From Candidatus Gastranaerophilales bacterium (GTDB lineage Bacteria > Cyanobacteriota > Vampirovibrionia > Gastranaerophilales > Gastranaerophilaceae): DNA of 64,000 nt. A program made the position numbers and the translations under genes. Below the pieces are notes generated by a model, which worked only from the letters and a program-made list of their open reading frames with translations, was not told the origin of the DNA and made no database searches. Position 1 is the stretch's first letter, and each line of letters opens with the position of its first letter. Location: positions 62,001 to 126,000 of the forward strand of contig CALUPO010000004.1 of the NCBI GenBank assembly GCA_944322675.1, in the 5' to 3' direction. This document shows positions 9,719 through 19,207 of the stretch, one piece after another.

Positions 9719-10948
9719 CTACATTTCGTAACTTTTGAATATCGGCAAGTATAATGATAGTGCCAAAAATAATACCATACCACCTATTAAAATTAACATT
9801 ACCGGCTCTATCATTTTAGTCACTGTATCAATAACTTTATCTAACTTTTCATCAATATAAGCAACACATTGCATTAACATTTCACCCAATCGTCCGGATT
9901 GTTCGCCAATTGTTATTAAAAATACCATCATTCTGGGAATTAACATAACATTTTTTAATGCTATACTCAAACGTTGACCGGTTTGTATTTTTCTTGAAGC
10001 TTTTTTTATCTCTTTATTCAATAAACTATTTGATACCGTTATATTACCTAAATATAAACTGTCAATAACAGGAATACCCGCTTCAAATGCAACTTGCATA
10101 ACTGCAAAGAAGTTCGATAAATTTGCCGCAATTAATAAATCCTTTAATATAGGTACTTTTAACAAAAACTCATCAATTTTATTTTTTGTTGATTCATTTT
10201 TTAAAGCATAATATACCCCTCCCACAATTGCAATTATACTTATAGGAATACCAACCCAATATGCCTTTAAAAATTCACCCAATTGTAAGCATATTTTTGT
10301 ATATATTGGGAGTTTATCACCCAAATTTAAGAACATATCTTTAAATGCAGGGAATACAAACATTAACATAACCATTAAAGCTGCAATTGCAAGACATATT
10401 ACAAAAACAGGATATATTAAAGCACCAATAACACGATTTTTTATATCTTCTTGTTTTTTTAAAAGTTCAACAAGACGAGAAAGAGTTGTGTCCATTTCTC
10501 CTGAATCTTCACCGGCTTTTGTAAGACCTATGTATACATGTCCAAATATATTAGGATATTTTGATATTGTTTCAGAATATGTTGAACCTGCAAGTATTTG
10601 TGCTTTTATTGTGCCTGCTGCTTCTTTTAATTTTGGTGTATCTGCTTCATTTTCCAAAAAAACAAGTGATTCAACAACCGGAACACCCGATTGCATTAAA
10701 AGTTTAAATGTTGAAGTGAAATTTATTTTTTCATTTGTTGATAAAGGGCGTATTTTAGGCACTTGGTCTTTATTTGCTTCGTCTTTTTTTGCATTGCCTT
10801 GAGATTCTTCATAAACATTTATAGGAACAAAACCTAACTTTTTCACTTCCTGACGTGCTTCACGTGCATTTGAAGCTTTTATTTTTCCTTTAACAATTTT
10901 TTTTTCGTTATTTTCTTCTTTAACTGCTTTATAATAAAATATTGGCAT
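9719..10948 (-). CDS. Type IV pilus / type II secretion inner-membrane platform protein (PilC/GspF)
   Basis: A 409-residue platform protein. The N-terminal FYYKAVKEEN and GFVPINVYEE blocks and two copies of the T2SSF domain are visible: the first around FTSTFKLLMQSGVPVVESL, the second around FFAVMQVAFEAGIPVIDSLYLGN. Three hydrophobic segments include the C-terminal VMLILIGGMVLFLALSLYLP. It forms the inner-membrane base on which the PilB-type ATPase acts. It is encoded directly downstream of that ATPase (13 bp), which supports one machine. Whether the system makes pili or secretes proteins cannot be told here. Confidence 0.9.
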   Translation of the reverse strand: MPIFYYKAVKEENNEKKIVKGKIKASNAREARQEVKKLGFVPINVYEESQGNAKKDEANKDQVPKIRPLSTNEKINFTSTFKLLMQSGVPVVESLVFLENEADTPKLKEAAGTIKAQILAGSTYSETISKYPNIFGHVYIGLTKAGEDSGEMDTTLSRLVELLKKQEDIKNRVIGALIYPVFVICLAIAALMVMLMFVFPAFKDMFLNLGDKLPIYTKICLQLGEFLKAYWVGIPISIIAIVGGVYYALKNESTKNKIDEFLLKVPILKDLLIAANLSNFFAVMQVAFEAGIPVIDSLYLGNITVSNSLLNKEIKKASRKIQTGQRLSIALKNVMLIPRMMVFLITIGEQSGRLGEMLMQCVAYIDEKLDKVIDTVTKMIEPVMLILIGGMVLFLALSLYLPIFKSYEM

Positions 10949-10960
10949 TTATATAAATCC

Positions 10961-13012
10961 TTAGTCGTTTACAGGTCCCAACACACGCAAGAACTCACTT
11001 ATTGTTGTTTCTCCTTCTATAATATGTTTATAGCAGGACTGATGCAAAGTTATCATGCCTGCTTTTATAGCTGCATCTTCAATATCAAGTTCAATTGCAT
11101 TACGGGCTATCATTTTACGTATATCTTTTGTTATTCTTAATATTTCATAAACGCCCAAACGTCCTTTGTAACCTTGATTATCACATTCTTCACAACCTTT
11201 GGCTATATATATTGTTGAATTCATAAATTCTTCATATTTACTGCTATCTGAAACTACAAGTTTTGCATCTTCTAAAGTTGGTCTATATTTTTCCTTACAT
11301 TTAGGACATAAACGACGCACAAGACGCTGAGCTATTACACCTGTTAAAGTTGAAGCCACAAGATAATCCTTTGCTCCCATTTCAATTAAACGTGTTATTG
11401 TTGCTGCTGCACTATTTGTGTGAATTGAACTTAGAACAAGGTGACCTGTTAATGCTGCTGAAATTGCAACTTCAAGTGTCTCCATATCACGAATCTCACC
11501 AACCAATATTATATCAGGGTCTTGACGTAATATAGCACGCATACTTGAAGCAAATGTTATATCTGCTTTTTTATTTATTTGACTTTGATTTAAACGTTCA
11601 ATTTTTATTTCAACAGGATCTTCAATTGTTGTAATATTCACCTCTTCTTTATTCAAGTTTTTCAATATAGAATATAACGTTGTTGTCTTACCGCTTCCGG
11701 TTGGACCGGATGCAAGTATTATACCATTTGGAGAGGCAATTATCTTGTATATTGTATCCAAATCTTCTCTACTTCCACCAATCAAGGATATTTGCTTATC
11801 ATCAGATGATATCGATGCTGCAGGTGCAAGAACACGAATTACCATTTTCTCTTTACCTGCAACAGGTAAAGTATTTAAACGAAAATCATAAGATACATTT
11901 TTATACTTTAAAGAAAATGTTCCATCCTGTGGTCTTCTATGTTCTGCTATATCCATTTTTGCAAGAACTTTATAACGTGTTATTATTGCCGATTCAACAC
12001 GTGGAGGTAAATGCAAAACTTCTTTTAAAATACCTGCTATACGAAACCTTACCGCATAGCCTTCAAATCTTGGTTCAATATGAATATCACTTGCACCCAT
12101 ATCAATAGCATCACATATAATTTTTGTATTAAACTTTGCAACACTTCCGGTTGAATCCTTTATTTCACGTTCAATTAATTCTGAAAATGACTCACCGCCT
12201 TCAAATGATGCCTCCTCTTCCATTGATTTTATTATGTCAAGTGTTTCTTTGTTACTTTTATTAAAATAAGTATCAAGTAAATTTTCAAATTCTTGACTTG
12301 TCATTAAACGTACTGTTATTTTTAAACCTGTCAAATATACAACTTCGTTTAATGCACGTTTATCATTCGGGTTTAGCATTCCTAAAATTAAATTTTTATC
12401 TTCAAGATGAATCGGAATAACTTTATGTAAACGTATAAAACCCTCAGGCAATAGATTTAAAACATCTTTTGAAATCTTTAAATTTTCTGTGTTTATAAAT
12501 GATTTACCTGTTTGAAAAGTTAATATCTCTCTTAAATCATCAATTGTAACATAATTTTTTTGAACTAAAACAGAGCCAAGAGGTATTTTTAATTGTTTTG
12601 ATATAACAAGACACTCATTTAACTGATCTTTTGTTATTAATTCTGCTTCAATTAACATTTCTCCTAACATTTTTTTAGGACTATTTAAACCATCTTGTTT
12701 AAGCTTATTTATAAATTTACGTGCCTTATCACTAACATTTAACCCTTTTTTTGCCCATGATGTAAGTTGACCTAATATATTTGTTGATAACGATATAAAT
12801 TTGTACTTTTCATTTTCTCCTATTACACTTTTTACAAATTGTTCACCTTCATTTGTAAATTTTTTTTCATCAGTGGCTATATAGTAATAATTATTTTTTA
12901 CTCGCATAGGCAAAAAATGATACTTAACAAAATCCAGGTACTCAAACCTTGATAAAAGTTCCTGGTCTATATTACTTTTTAATTTTTCAATCAAATCAAT
13001 TGTTGTTGTCAT
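10961..13012 (-). CDS. Type IV pilus assembly / type II secretion ATPase (PilB/GspE)
   Basis: A 683-residue secretion ATPase. A GspE/PilB N-terminal domain with GEMLIEAELITKDQL (about 118-132) precedes the ATPase core with Walker A GPTGSGKTTT at about 436, the Asp box around IEDPVE, Walker B DPDIILVGEIRD at about 499 and the His box GHLVLSSIHTN. A tetracysteine zinc site (CPKC near 569 and CEEC near 607) is the PilB/GspE feature absent from PilT. It powers polymerisation of pilin or pseudopilin fibres. It lies between the secretin and PilC/GspF genes in one operon. Confidence 0.93.
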   Translation of the reverse strand: MTTTIDLIEKLKSNIDQELLSRFEYLDFVKYHFLPMRVKNNYYYIATDEKKFTNEGEQFVKSVIGENEKYKFISLSTNILGQLTSWAKKGLNVSDKARKFINKLKQDGLNSPKKMLGEMLIEAELITKDQLNECLVISKQLKIPLGSVLVQKNYVTIDDLREILTFQTGKSFINTENLKISKDVLNLLPEGFIRLHKVIPIHLEDKNLILGMLNPNDKRALNEVVYLTGLKITVRLMTSQEFENLLDTYFNKSNKETLDIIKSMEEEASFEGGESFSELIEREIKDSTGSVAKFNTKIICDAIDMGASDIHIEPRFEGYAVRFRIAGILKEVLHLPPRVESAIITRYKVLAKMDIAEHRRPQDGTFSLKYKNVSYDFRLNTLPVAGKEKMVIRVLAPAASISSDDKQISLIGGSREDLDTIYKIIASPNGIILASGPTGSGKTTTLYSILKNLNKEEVNITTIEDPVEIKIERLNQSQINKKADITFASSMRAILRQDPDIILVGEIRDMETLEVAISAALTGHLVLSSIHTNSAAATITRLIEMGAKDYLVASTLTGVIAQRLVRRLCPKCKEKYRPTLEDAKLVVSDSSKYEEFMNSTIYIAKGCEECDNQGYKGRLGVYEILRITKDIRKMIARNAIELDIEDAAIKAGMITLHQSCYKHIIEGETTISEFLRVLGPVND

Positions 13013-13039
13013 TTTTTATTACTTTTTGCTTATTAACTC

Positions 13040-14983
13040 TTACAAATCTTCAGTTTCAATTATTTCCTCATCAGTATCTTTTATTATATGTGGTGTAATT
13101 GTAATAACAAGTTCGGATTTTTCTGTTTCTTTTTGTGAATTGCGGAAGAAAAAGCCTAAAACCGGAATATCACCTAATAAGGGAGTTTTACTTACATTTT
13201 GTGTTTCACTTTCCTGTATCAAACCACCAAGTACAAGCGTTTCACCATCTTTTATTCTTACACCTTTCAAATCTAAGTTACGACGTTGAAGTAAAGTTGC
13301 TGCAAGCTCTTGTTCTCCATACTGATTTTGCTGGAACACAGATTCTTTTATTGTCGCATACATAGGTTTTATATTTAATGAAACATAACCATCCGGACTT
13401 ATAAATGGCACCATAGCTATTTTCATACCATTATCATTGCCTATTTCATATTCCTTTTGTGTACCGCCATACATACCAACACTACCTGTTTGTAATATTT
13501 CTGACGTAACTTTTTTTACATAATCAGATGACAAGTCTATTGTTGAGTTTTGACCGTTTGTTATAAGAATCTTTGGTGTTGCAAGCACACGACCTTTGTT
13601 GTTTTCTATTAAATAATTTAAACTTTGAGATATTATAGGCGATGTTCCCCATTTATACATCGTTCCAACTAAACCAGGTATACCGCCATTGTTAAGTTTG
13701 CCAGGTGTACCACCCCAGAATATTGGAGTATTTGTACCTGTAGCCAAACCATTGCCGCCTATACTTCCTGAAAACCACCTACTATATACATTCCAGGTGT
13801 TATTAAATTCTTTTGAACCGGCATCTGTCAACTCAATTATTGACACTTCTACAAATGCCTGTGCTTGTTTTTTATCATTTTTCTTTATAAAATCACTAAC
13901 CATGTCAATTTGAGCCTGCGAACCACCTATCATATTTATTGTTCCTACTTGCGGCAAATACATAATCGTTAATGACGTATCGCTAAATGATTTTAACTCT
14001 TTAGAATCAGTATCTCCTGACACCTGACAGGCAACTACACCACCACCTACAACAACACCGGTTGTGGTTAAAAACTGACCTGTTTGTTGACCCATTTGAG
14101 CACCTTGCGTTTGTTGAGTCACTTGAGCCTGTTGAGTTTTATATTCAACTGTGTTTTGAGGACTATCAGCATCAGTTATTTGTTGAAAACCGCTAAATGT
14201 ATTTGAATCACCACCACTTTTCTTTGTTAAATCTAAAAATAATGATTCGCATATCAATTTACCCATCTCTTTAGGAGTTGTATGATTAACCTTAAATGTT
14301 GTCGTCTTTGGTTTTTTATCTAATACACGCACAACATTCAAGGCCATCTTATAGTCATTTTCAGTACCAAATATTAATACCTCATTTTGACTAGGATTGC
14401 TTACTGCCGTTTCAGAATTAGAAAGACCAGGTTTATTTAATCCAAATATATTCTTATTCAAAAAATCAGCAACTTTTACAGAATTTGCATACTTTACAGG
14501 TATTATATGTATATTTTGCTTTGAAACCTTTAAAGTTTTTGCTGCTTCATTTTTCATTACAAGCAATGTACCATTTTCAACAACATACGATAATTCAGCC
14601 ATTTGAGATATCATTTCCATTGCTTTATTTAATGTCACACCCACTAAATCAAGAGTTATTTGACCATCAACTGAATTATGAAAAACTATATTCAAACCGG
14701 CTTTATCCGCAAACATCCTAAGCACTTGTTTTACATCAGAATCACGCAAACTCACTGTTATAAGTTGATTACCATTGCGTAAATCTATTGAGCCGTTTAA
14801 ATCTATTGATTCACCTGATGAATAATAGTCATCATCATACGTTGTATCCAAACCACCCTGTATTTGATTACTTTCAAACAAATAATCATCCGCCGCCATA
14901 CAAACCTTGACATCACAAATGGTATATGATGCTATTATTGCGAAAAATGCTAATATTTTTATTATTTTGTTTGCCGCATACAT
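13040..14983 (-). CDS. Secretin (PilQ/GspD family) outer-membrane channel
   Basis: A 647-residue secretin with a signal peptide (hydrophobic residues about 8-28, ending near VCMA). An AMIN/STN-like N0 region, ISLRDSDVKQVLRMFADKAGLN style (here SLRDSDVKQVLRMF), is followed by N1-type repeats. A central Gln-rich linker (TQQAQVTQQTQGAQ region) is unusual. The C-terminal secretin core has RVLATPKILITNGQNS and VLGGLIQESE...KTPLLGDIPVLGFFFR, the family signature. It forms the outer-membrane ring of a type IV pilus or type II secretion machine and therefore implies a diderm envelope. Confidence 0.92.
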   Translation of the reverse strand: MYAANKIIKILAFFAIIASYTICDVKVCMAADDYLFESNQIQGGLDTTYDDDYYSSGESIDLNGSIDLRNGNQLITVSLRDSDVKQVLRMFADKAGLNIVFHNSVDGQITLDLVGVTLNKAMEMISQMAELSYVVENGTLLVMKNEAAKTLKVSKQNIHIIPVKYANSVKVADFLNKNIFGLNKPGLSNSETAVSNPSQNEVLIFGTENDYKMALNVVRVLDKKPKTTTFKVNHTTPKEMGKLICESLFLDLTKKSGGDSNTFSGFQQITDADSPQNTVEYKTQQAQVTQQTQGAQMGQQTGQFLTTTGVVVGGGVVACQVSGDTDSKELKSFSDTSLTIMYLPQVGTINMIGGSQAQIDMVSDFIKKNDKKQAQAFVEVSIIELTDAGSKEFNNTWNVYSRWFSGSIGGNGLATGTNTPIFWGGTPGKLNNGGIPGLVGTMYKWGTSPIISQSLNYLIENNKGRVLATPKILITNGQNSTIDLSSDYVKKVTSEILQTGSVGMYGGTQKEYEIGNDNGMKIAMVPFISPDGYVSLNIKPMYATIKESVFQQNQYGEQELAATLLQRRNLDLKGVRIKDGETLVLGGLIQESETQNVSKTPLLGDIPVLGFFFRNSQKETEKSELVITITPHIIKDTDEEIIETEDL

Positions 14984-15002
14984 TTCTTATTTCTCCTGGT
15001 CA

Positions 15003-16523
15003 TTATTCATTCATATTTATTATTTTTTCTTCTTTTGTACTATCAGTATAACGTCCGCCAAATTGCTTTCCTAAATTCGAATTTTTATTATAATTTATTC
15101 CCTCATCTGTCACCGATTGACCAACACTTACACGGTAAACATTGTTACCTTGCTTTAATATAACTTTATCAGGAGTTATACTCATTATATAAAATCCACC
15201 AAGACGATCACCACGTGATACAAGCTGATCTTGTCCATCATAATTTAAAATAGCTTGAGGATTATCATTATCATATAAAATACCTGAAACTTTTGTTTCC
15301 ATCATTGTTGAAACTTCCGTAACTCCTTCATTTATCTCACTTCCTGATGGAGGACTTATTATTTCATATGCCCCAAGTGCATTTTCATTTTCACTTGATG
15401 ATGCAACTGCATCTACATCTATTGTGGGCAAAAATGGATTTGCACATATCTTCACATTGGCTGAAGCACTGTTTTGATTATCTTCATCAAATACAACCAT
15501 TTTAGCTCGTTTATTTTCTTTTTTATCATTTTGTTTAACAGTTTGATTTTGTTCTTCAACTTTATTGTTAACATTTGTAAAGTTTGCTATTTCTTCACTA
15601 TCATTAATAGCTTCTTCTTTTTGATTATAAATCCCGCTTATTTTTTCTTTAACTTGAGGCATATTTATCACAGCATAAAATATCCCTACTGAAATAAGAG
15701 CAAGCAATAATAAGGGAATAATACCACCTTTTTTCTTTTTTTCTTTTTTTATGTTAGTTTCATCATCATATATTATGGGACTACCGGGCATTTTATTATT
15801 ATAGTTTTCATTTTCATTTTCATTATATTCATAAGTTTCATTTTGTTCATCGTCATTAAAGTTATCGTTATTTACATTTTGATATTGCTGATTTTCAGCT
15901 TGAAAATCAATGGGCATTTCATTTATAGTTTCATTTTGTATATCTTGATTAAAGTTATTATTATTTATATTTTGATACTGCTGACTTTCAGCTTGAAAAT
16001 CAATGGGCATTTCATTTATAGTTTCATTTTGTATATCTTGATTAAAGTTATTATTATTTATATTTTGATACTGCTGACTTTCAGCTTGAAAATCAACAGG
16101 CATTTCATTTTCAATATCTTCATGTGGTATAGCTTCGTATTCTTTTGTCCCTATTTCACTTGGGATATAATCATTTTCAGGTGACAATATATTTTCTTCT
16201 TCTTTAAAGTCTAAAGACTCACTATATAAATCATTAGTATTAATTTCACTATTAATATCATTAAATCCATCACTATCAAAAACAGAAGAATCATATGAAG
16301 ACTCATCATTATATGCAAAATCATTATCATTTTCATCTTCTTTGACATTTAAATCCAGAAGATCATCATGACCTATTGAAAAATCATCATCGTGATCATC
16401 GATTTTTATTTCTTCATCACTTATTTCAATAGCTAAATCTTTTAGTTCATTTAACGAACTTTCATCATTATGACCATTATTATTACCTATATTCCCGTAT
16501 ATACCATCATCCAGCGGAGCCAA
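15003..16523 (-). CDS. PilP/GspC-like inner-membrane protein with acidic repeats
   Basis: A 506-residue protein, first gene of the pilus/secretion operon. The first 265 residues are highly acidic and Asn/Gln rich and contain three tandem 31-residue repeats (NEMPIDFQAESQQYQ type). A single transmembrane segment, GGIIPLLLLALISVGIFYA, follows at about 270. The C-terminal part has ETKVSGILYDNDNPQAIL and GDRLGGFYIMSITPDKVIL, resembling the HR/PilP fold of GspC and PilP, which link the inner-membrane platform to the secretin. The start is TTG at 16523 with GAGAAGG nine bases upstream. Assignment to GspC or PilP is by context and pattern only. Confidence 0.6.
   Translation of the reverse strand: MAPLDDGIYGNIGNNNGHNDESSLNELKDLAIEISDEEIKIDDHDDDFSIGHDDLLDLNVKEDENDNDFAYNDESSYDSSVFDSDGFNDINSEINTNDLYSESLDFKEEENILSPENDYIPSEIGTKEYEAIPHEDIENEMPVDFQAESQQYQNINNNNFNQDIQNETINEMPIDFQAESQQYQNINNNNFNQDIQNETINEMPIDFQAENQQYQNVNNDNFNDDEQNETYEYNENENENYNNKMPGSPIIYDDETNIKKEKKKKGGIIPLLLLALISVGIFYAVINMPQVKEKISGIYNQKEEAINDSEEIANFTNVNNKVEEQNQTVKQNDKKENKRAKMVVFDEDNQNSASANVKICANPFLPTIDVDAVASSSENENALGAYEIISPPSGSEINEGVTEVSTMMETKVSGILYDNDNPQAILNYDGQDQLVSRGDRLGGFYIMSITPDKVILKQGNNVYRVSVGQSVTDEGINYNKNSNLGKQFGGRYTDSTKEEKIINMNE
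15843..16120 (-). repeat. Three tandem 93-bp coding repeats
   Basis: Within the PilP/GspC-like gene three consecutive copies encode a 31-residue unit with the core MPIDFQAESQQYQNINNNN. The middle two junctions are nearly identical in DNA, the outer copies diverge. Such repeats are prone to copy-number change and lie in the cytoplasmic acidic region. Confidence 0.8.
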
Positions 16524-16649
16524 TATTCTTTACCTTCTCACTTAAACTTAACTTATCCATACTTTTATATTATACAATATTATATTATATTAGCAAATCA
16601 TTTATTTTTCACAATTGCTTTTTTTATTTTTATATTATAAACTTTTTTT

Positions 16650-18386
16650 ATGTGTAATAAAATAAATATTATTTCACCTGTTAAATCTCCGGATGATATT
16701 AAGTTACTTTTTGATAATACTTCCTGTCGCAATTTTTATGTTTATTATGACAGATTTTTTGATAATGGTTTCATCTATATACATGATTTTATTAAAATAG
16801 CACATAAATTTAATTCTTGCATTTATGTCAATTTTAAGCATGATATTTCTGAAAACGGTCAAGATGATGTCAAAAAATTTCTTGAATTTCTTGTAACAAC
16901 AAATATTGACGGCATTTTTATCAATAGTTATACTCTTTTACAACTTGTTAAAGAATTTAAACATATTAAAAATATTAAAATACCTTTTAAAATTATTATT
17001 GATTCTTATTTTGATATTCATAATCTTTATGGTATTGAATTTCTAAAATCTTTTCATAATATTGATGAAGTTATCATTACAGAAGAAATTTATTTAAAAA
17101 ATATTCAAAAAATTAAACAATGTACAAATATCAACCTTTCTGTCGACTCTGATAACCTTCCTTATTTTGCATCTGAAATTAAACATCTAAATGCCATTTC
17201 CAATGTTGTTATTAAAGGAAAATTTAAATCAAGTCTTGAAATTTTGGAAGCTAATATTTTAATTCAAAATATTTTAAATAAACCTTCTTCCTATAAAAAT
17301 TACAAATTGCCATTTAAACATGTGCGAAAAAGTTATTATAAAACCAATCATTTTTCAGGTGAAATTATTTCTATAAACGGAAATGACTTTAACTTTAGTT
17401 CACATATTCAAAAACACATGTGGAAATTTAAATCTTCAAGATTGAAAAAAAATGTTGATTATTCAAAACTAAACATTCCCAAAATAAATTTAAGACTCTC
17501 AAGCCTTGCACAAGTTAAAAATTTAGAATCGTTTATTAAAAAATTAAATTTCAACCCAGTTTATTCAATTGAATATGGAGAAATTATAAATACTTATGAT
17601 TTAAGCCAAAAAAGTTTTAATGAAATTATGCATATTGTTAAGCTTTTTTGCCTTAAATATAATATTAATCTAAATGTAAGCACTCCAAGAATTCTTATTG
17701 AACGCGATTTTGAACGTGTCTTTGATTATGTTAAATCAATTTTAATTTCACATCCAAAACCCGGAACTTGCATCATCAATAATATTGGATATTTCTGGGC
17801 TTTTATTAACGATACCGATTTAAAATCCTTTCCTATTGAAATAGGTGATGGCATTAATATCATCAATAGTTCTTCAGCAGCTTGTCTTTCACAATTAACT
17901 AAAAATATTAATTGTATTGACTTTTCTCAAATTAACGATCTTGAAATATTAAAAAATTACATTGCAAAACTTGACAAATCAATAATACGTAAAAAATATA
18001 AAATAGGCGGAAATGTTAAAATACCATCACTTGGTCTTTGCCCCTTAAACAATGACTCTGCAATTATATCAAGGCTTTCCTGTCAGGCACCGTGTCACAA
18101 TGGGAATTATGCCATTTTTGACCCGTCTTTAAACAAAGTCTTTCCTTTTACAACTGATGGCTTTTGTAGAATGCATATGTATAAAGATGAAATTCTTGAA
18201 AATTATAATGACGTTGATAAACTTTTAAATATTGGCATTAACGAATTTGTGTTTGATTTAGATACTTTTAACGGAAATTATGTGTCAATATTCCTTACTA
18301 AATTTTTAAATTTTTTATATACCAAGCAAAACACGGTTCAAATTCCCCAACATTGTTGCACCTGTGAAAGAACTTGCCGCACTTGA
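16650..18386 (+). CDS. Peptidase U32-like protein
   Basis: A 578-residue protein not firmly recognised. The best match to a known pattern is the U32 group: near the C-terminus LSCQAPCHNGNYAIFD is followed by KVFPFTTDGFCRMHMY, comparable to the 'C..C...y.l.D.....FPv..D..CR..iyn' block of U32 proteins, with a final CCTCERTC cysteine cluster that may bind a metal or Fe-S cluster. No signal peptide is visible. The gene starts at ATG 16650 downstream of AT-rich DNA, divergent from the pilus operon, and its 3' end overlaps the convergent gene 18315-18797 by 72 bp. Confidence 0.5.
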   Translation: MCNKINIISPVKSPDDIKLLFDNTSCRNFYVYYDRFFDNGFIYIHDFIKIAHKFNSCIYVNFKHDISENGQDDVKKFLEFLVTTNIDGIFINSYTLLQLVKEFKHIKNIKIPFKIIIDSYFDIHNLYGIEFLKSFHNIDEVIITEEIYLKNIQKIKQCTNINLSVDSDNLPYFASEIKHLNAISNVVIKGKFKSSLEILEANILIQNILNKPSSYKNYKLPFKHVRKSYYKTNHFSGEIISINGNDFNFSSHIQKHMWKFKSSRLKKNVDYSKLNIPKINLRLSSLAQVKNLESFIKKLNFNPVYSIEYGEIINTYDLSQKSFNEIMHIVKLFCLKYNINLNVSTPRILIERDFERVFDYVKSILISHPKPGTCIINNIGYFWAFINDTDLKSFPIEIGDGINIINSSSAACLSQLTKNINCIDFSQINDLEILKNYIAKLDKSIIRKKYKIGGNVKIPSLGLCPLNNDSAIISRLSCQAPCHNGNYAIFDPSLNKVFPFTTDGFCRMHMYKDEILENYNDVDKLLNIGINEFVFDLDTFNGNYVSIFLTKFLNFLYTKQNTVQIPQHCCTCERTCRT

Positions 18387-18797
18387 TATTTGACTTGTTG
18401 TATCTTGAAAATATAAATCAAGTGAATTATACAAATTTTGATAATATGCTTTTTTTTCTTCACTTGTATTGCTACTATTTATTCTTTCCATTAAAGCATC
18501 TTCAATATTAGTTCTATCAACACTCATATCTTCATCTTGTGATAATCCAAGTTCGGTTAGCATAAAATAATATTGAGGATAGCTTTGAACGCCCTGACTT
18601 TTTACATTTTCTTCTTCAGCACTTTGAATTTTACCGTTTTCACCTGATATATATTTTTCAAGTGTGGCCTTATCAACATTTTTATCGCCCGTTAAGGTTA
18701 AACCATAAGATTGCATCATTTTTTTTATGTATTCATATTCGCTGTCATAACTTGTGCTATATGAACTTATTGAAGATGAACTTATTGCATCAACCAT
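18315..18797 (-). CDS. Hypothetical Ser-rich small protein
   Basis: A 160-residue protein I do not recognise. It starts with a Ser/Tyr-rich stretch (AISSSSISSYSTSYDSEYEYIK), then a helix-type segment with GLTLTGDKNVDKATLEKYI, and ends in a Ser-rich TTSQISSAASSFTGATM region. No transmembrane helix or cysteine is present. Its 3' end overlaps the U32-like gene on the other strand. The composition resembles small proteins of unknown function seen elsewhere in this window. It is probably real because the frame is open over 480 bp and has ribosome-site-like AGAGGTAGAGAT just before the ATG. Confidence 0.6.
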   Translation of the reverse strand: MVDAISSSSISSYSTSYDSEYEYIKKMMQSYGLTLTGDKNVDKATLEKYISGENGKIQSAEEENVKSQGVQSYPQYYFMLTELGLSQDEDMSVDRTNIEDALMERINSSNTSEEKKAYYQNLYNSLDLYFQDTTSQISSAASSFTGATMLGNLNRVLLGI

Positions 18798-19207
18798 ATC
18801 TCTACCTCTGACTTTTTATATATCACTTATATATTACGGATCATTTTTGTAAAAACTTTAATTTTTTTTCAAATTGTTACAAAACTTAATAATATATTTA
18901 TTCTTAACTATTTACAATATTATTCCAGGAAATATATATTGTCATTAAAGCTGCCGCTAAGAATATTATAATTTTATACAAATGATATATTAAGAAATTA
19001 TAGTCAATATCAAAATTAGGAATATTTTGTATTATTACACCAGAAACATTTTCTAATTTATTTGCCTTTCTAAAATTTTCAATAATACTTTTTTGTAATT
19101 ATCATTCAAAATTATATTTGTTAACTTTTGTAAAAAAAAGAATAAATTTCATAATATTTTAGCAAATTTTTTTATTAGCATTTTTAAATTCTTATGGATA
19201 ATATTTT
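18798..19207. other. AT-rich intergenic region with a possible gene remnant
   Basis: No complete gene is visible. On the minus strand 19105-18904 a frame without a start codon encodes about 60 residues ending in a hydrophobic segment (KIIIFLAAALMTIYIS), preceded directly by TGA TAA. It may be the C-terminal remnant of a small membrane protein. The right end holds the leader of the next gene. Confidence 0.35.

Noticed and set aside
15843-16120. Regularly spaced repeats that could suggest a CRISPR array
   Set aside because: The repeats are in frame, adjacent without unique spacers, and encode part of a protein.
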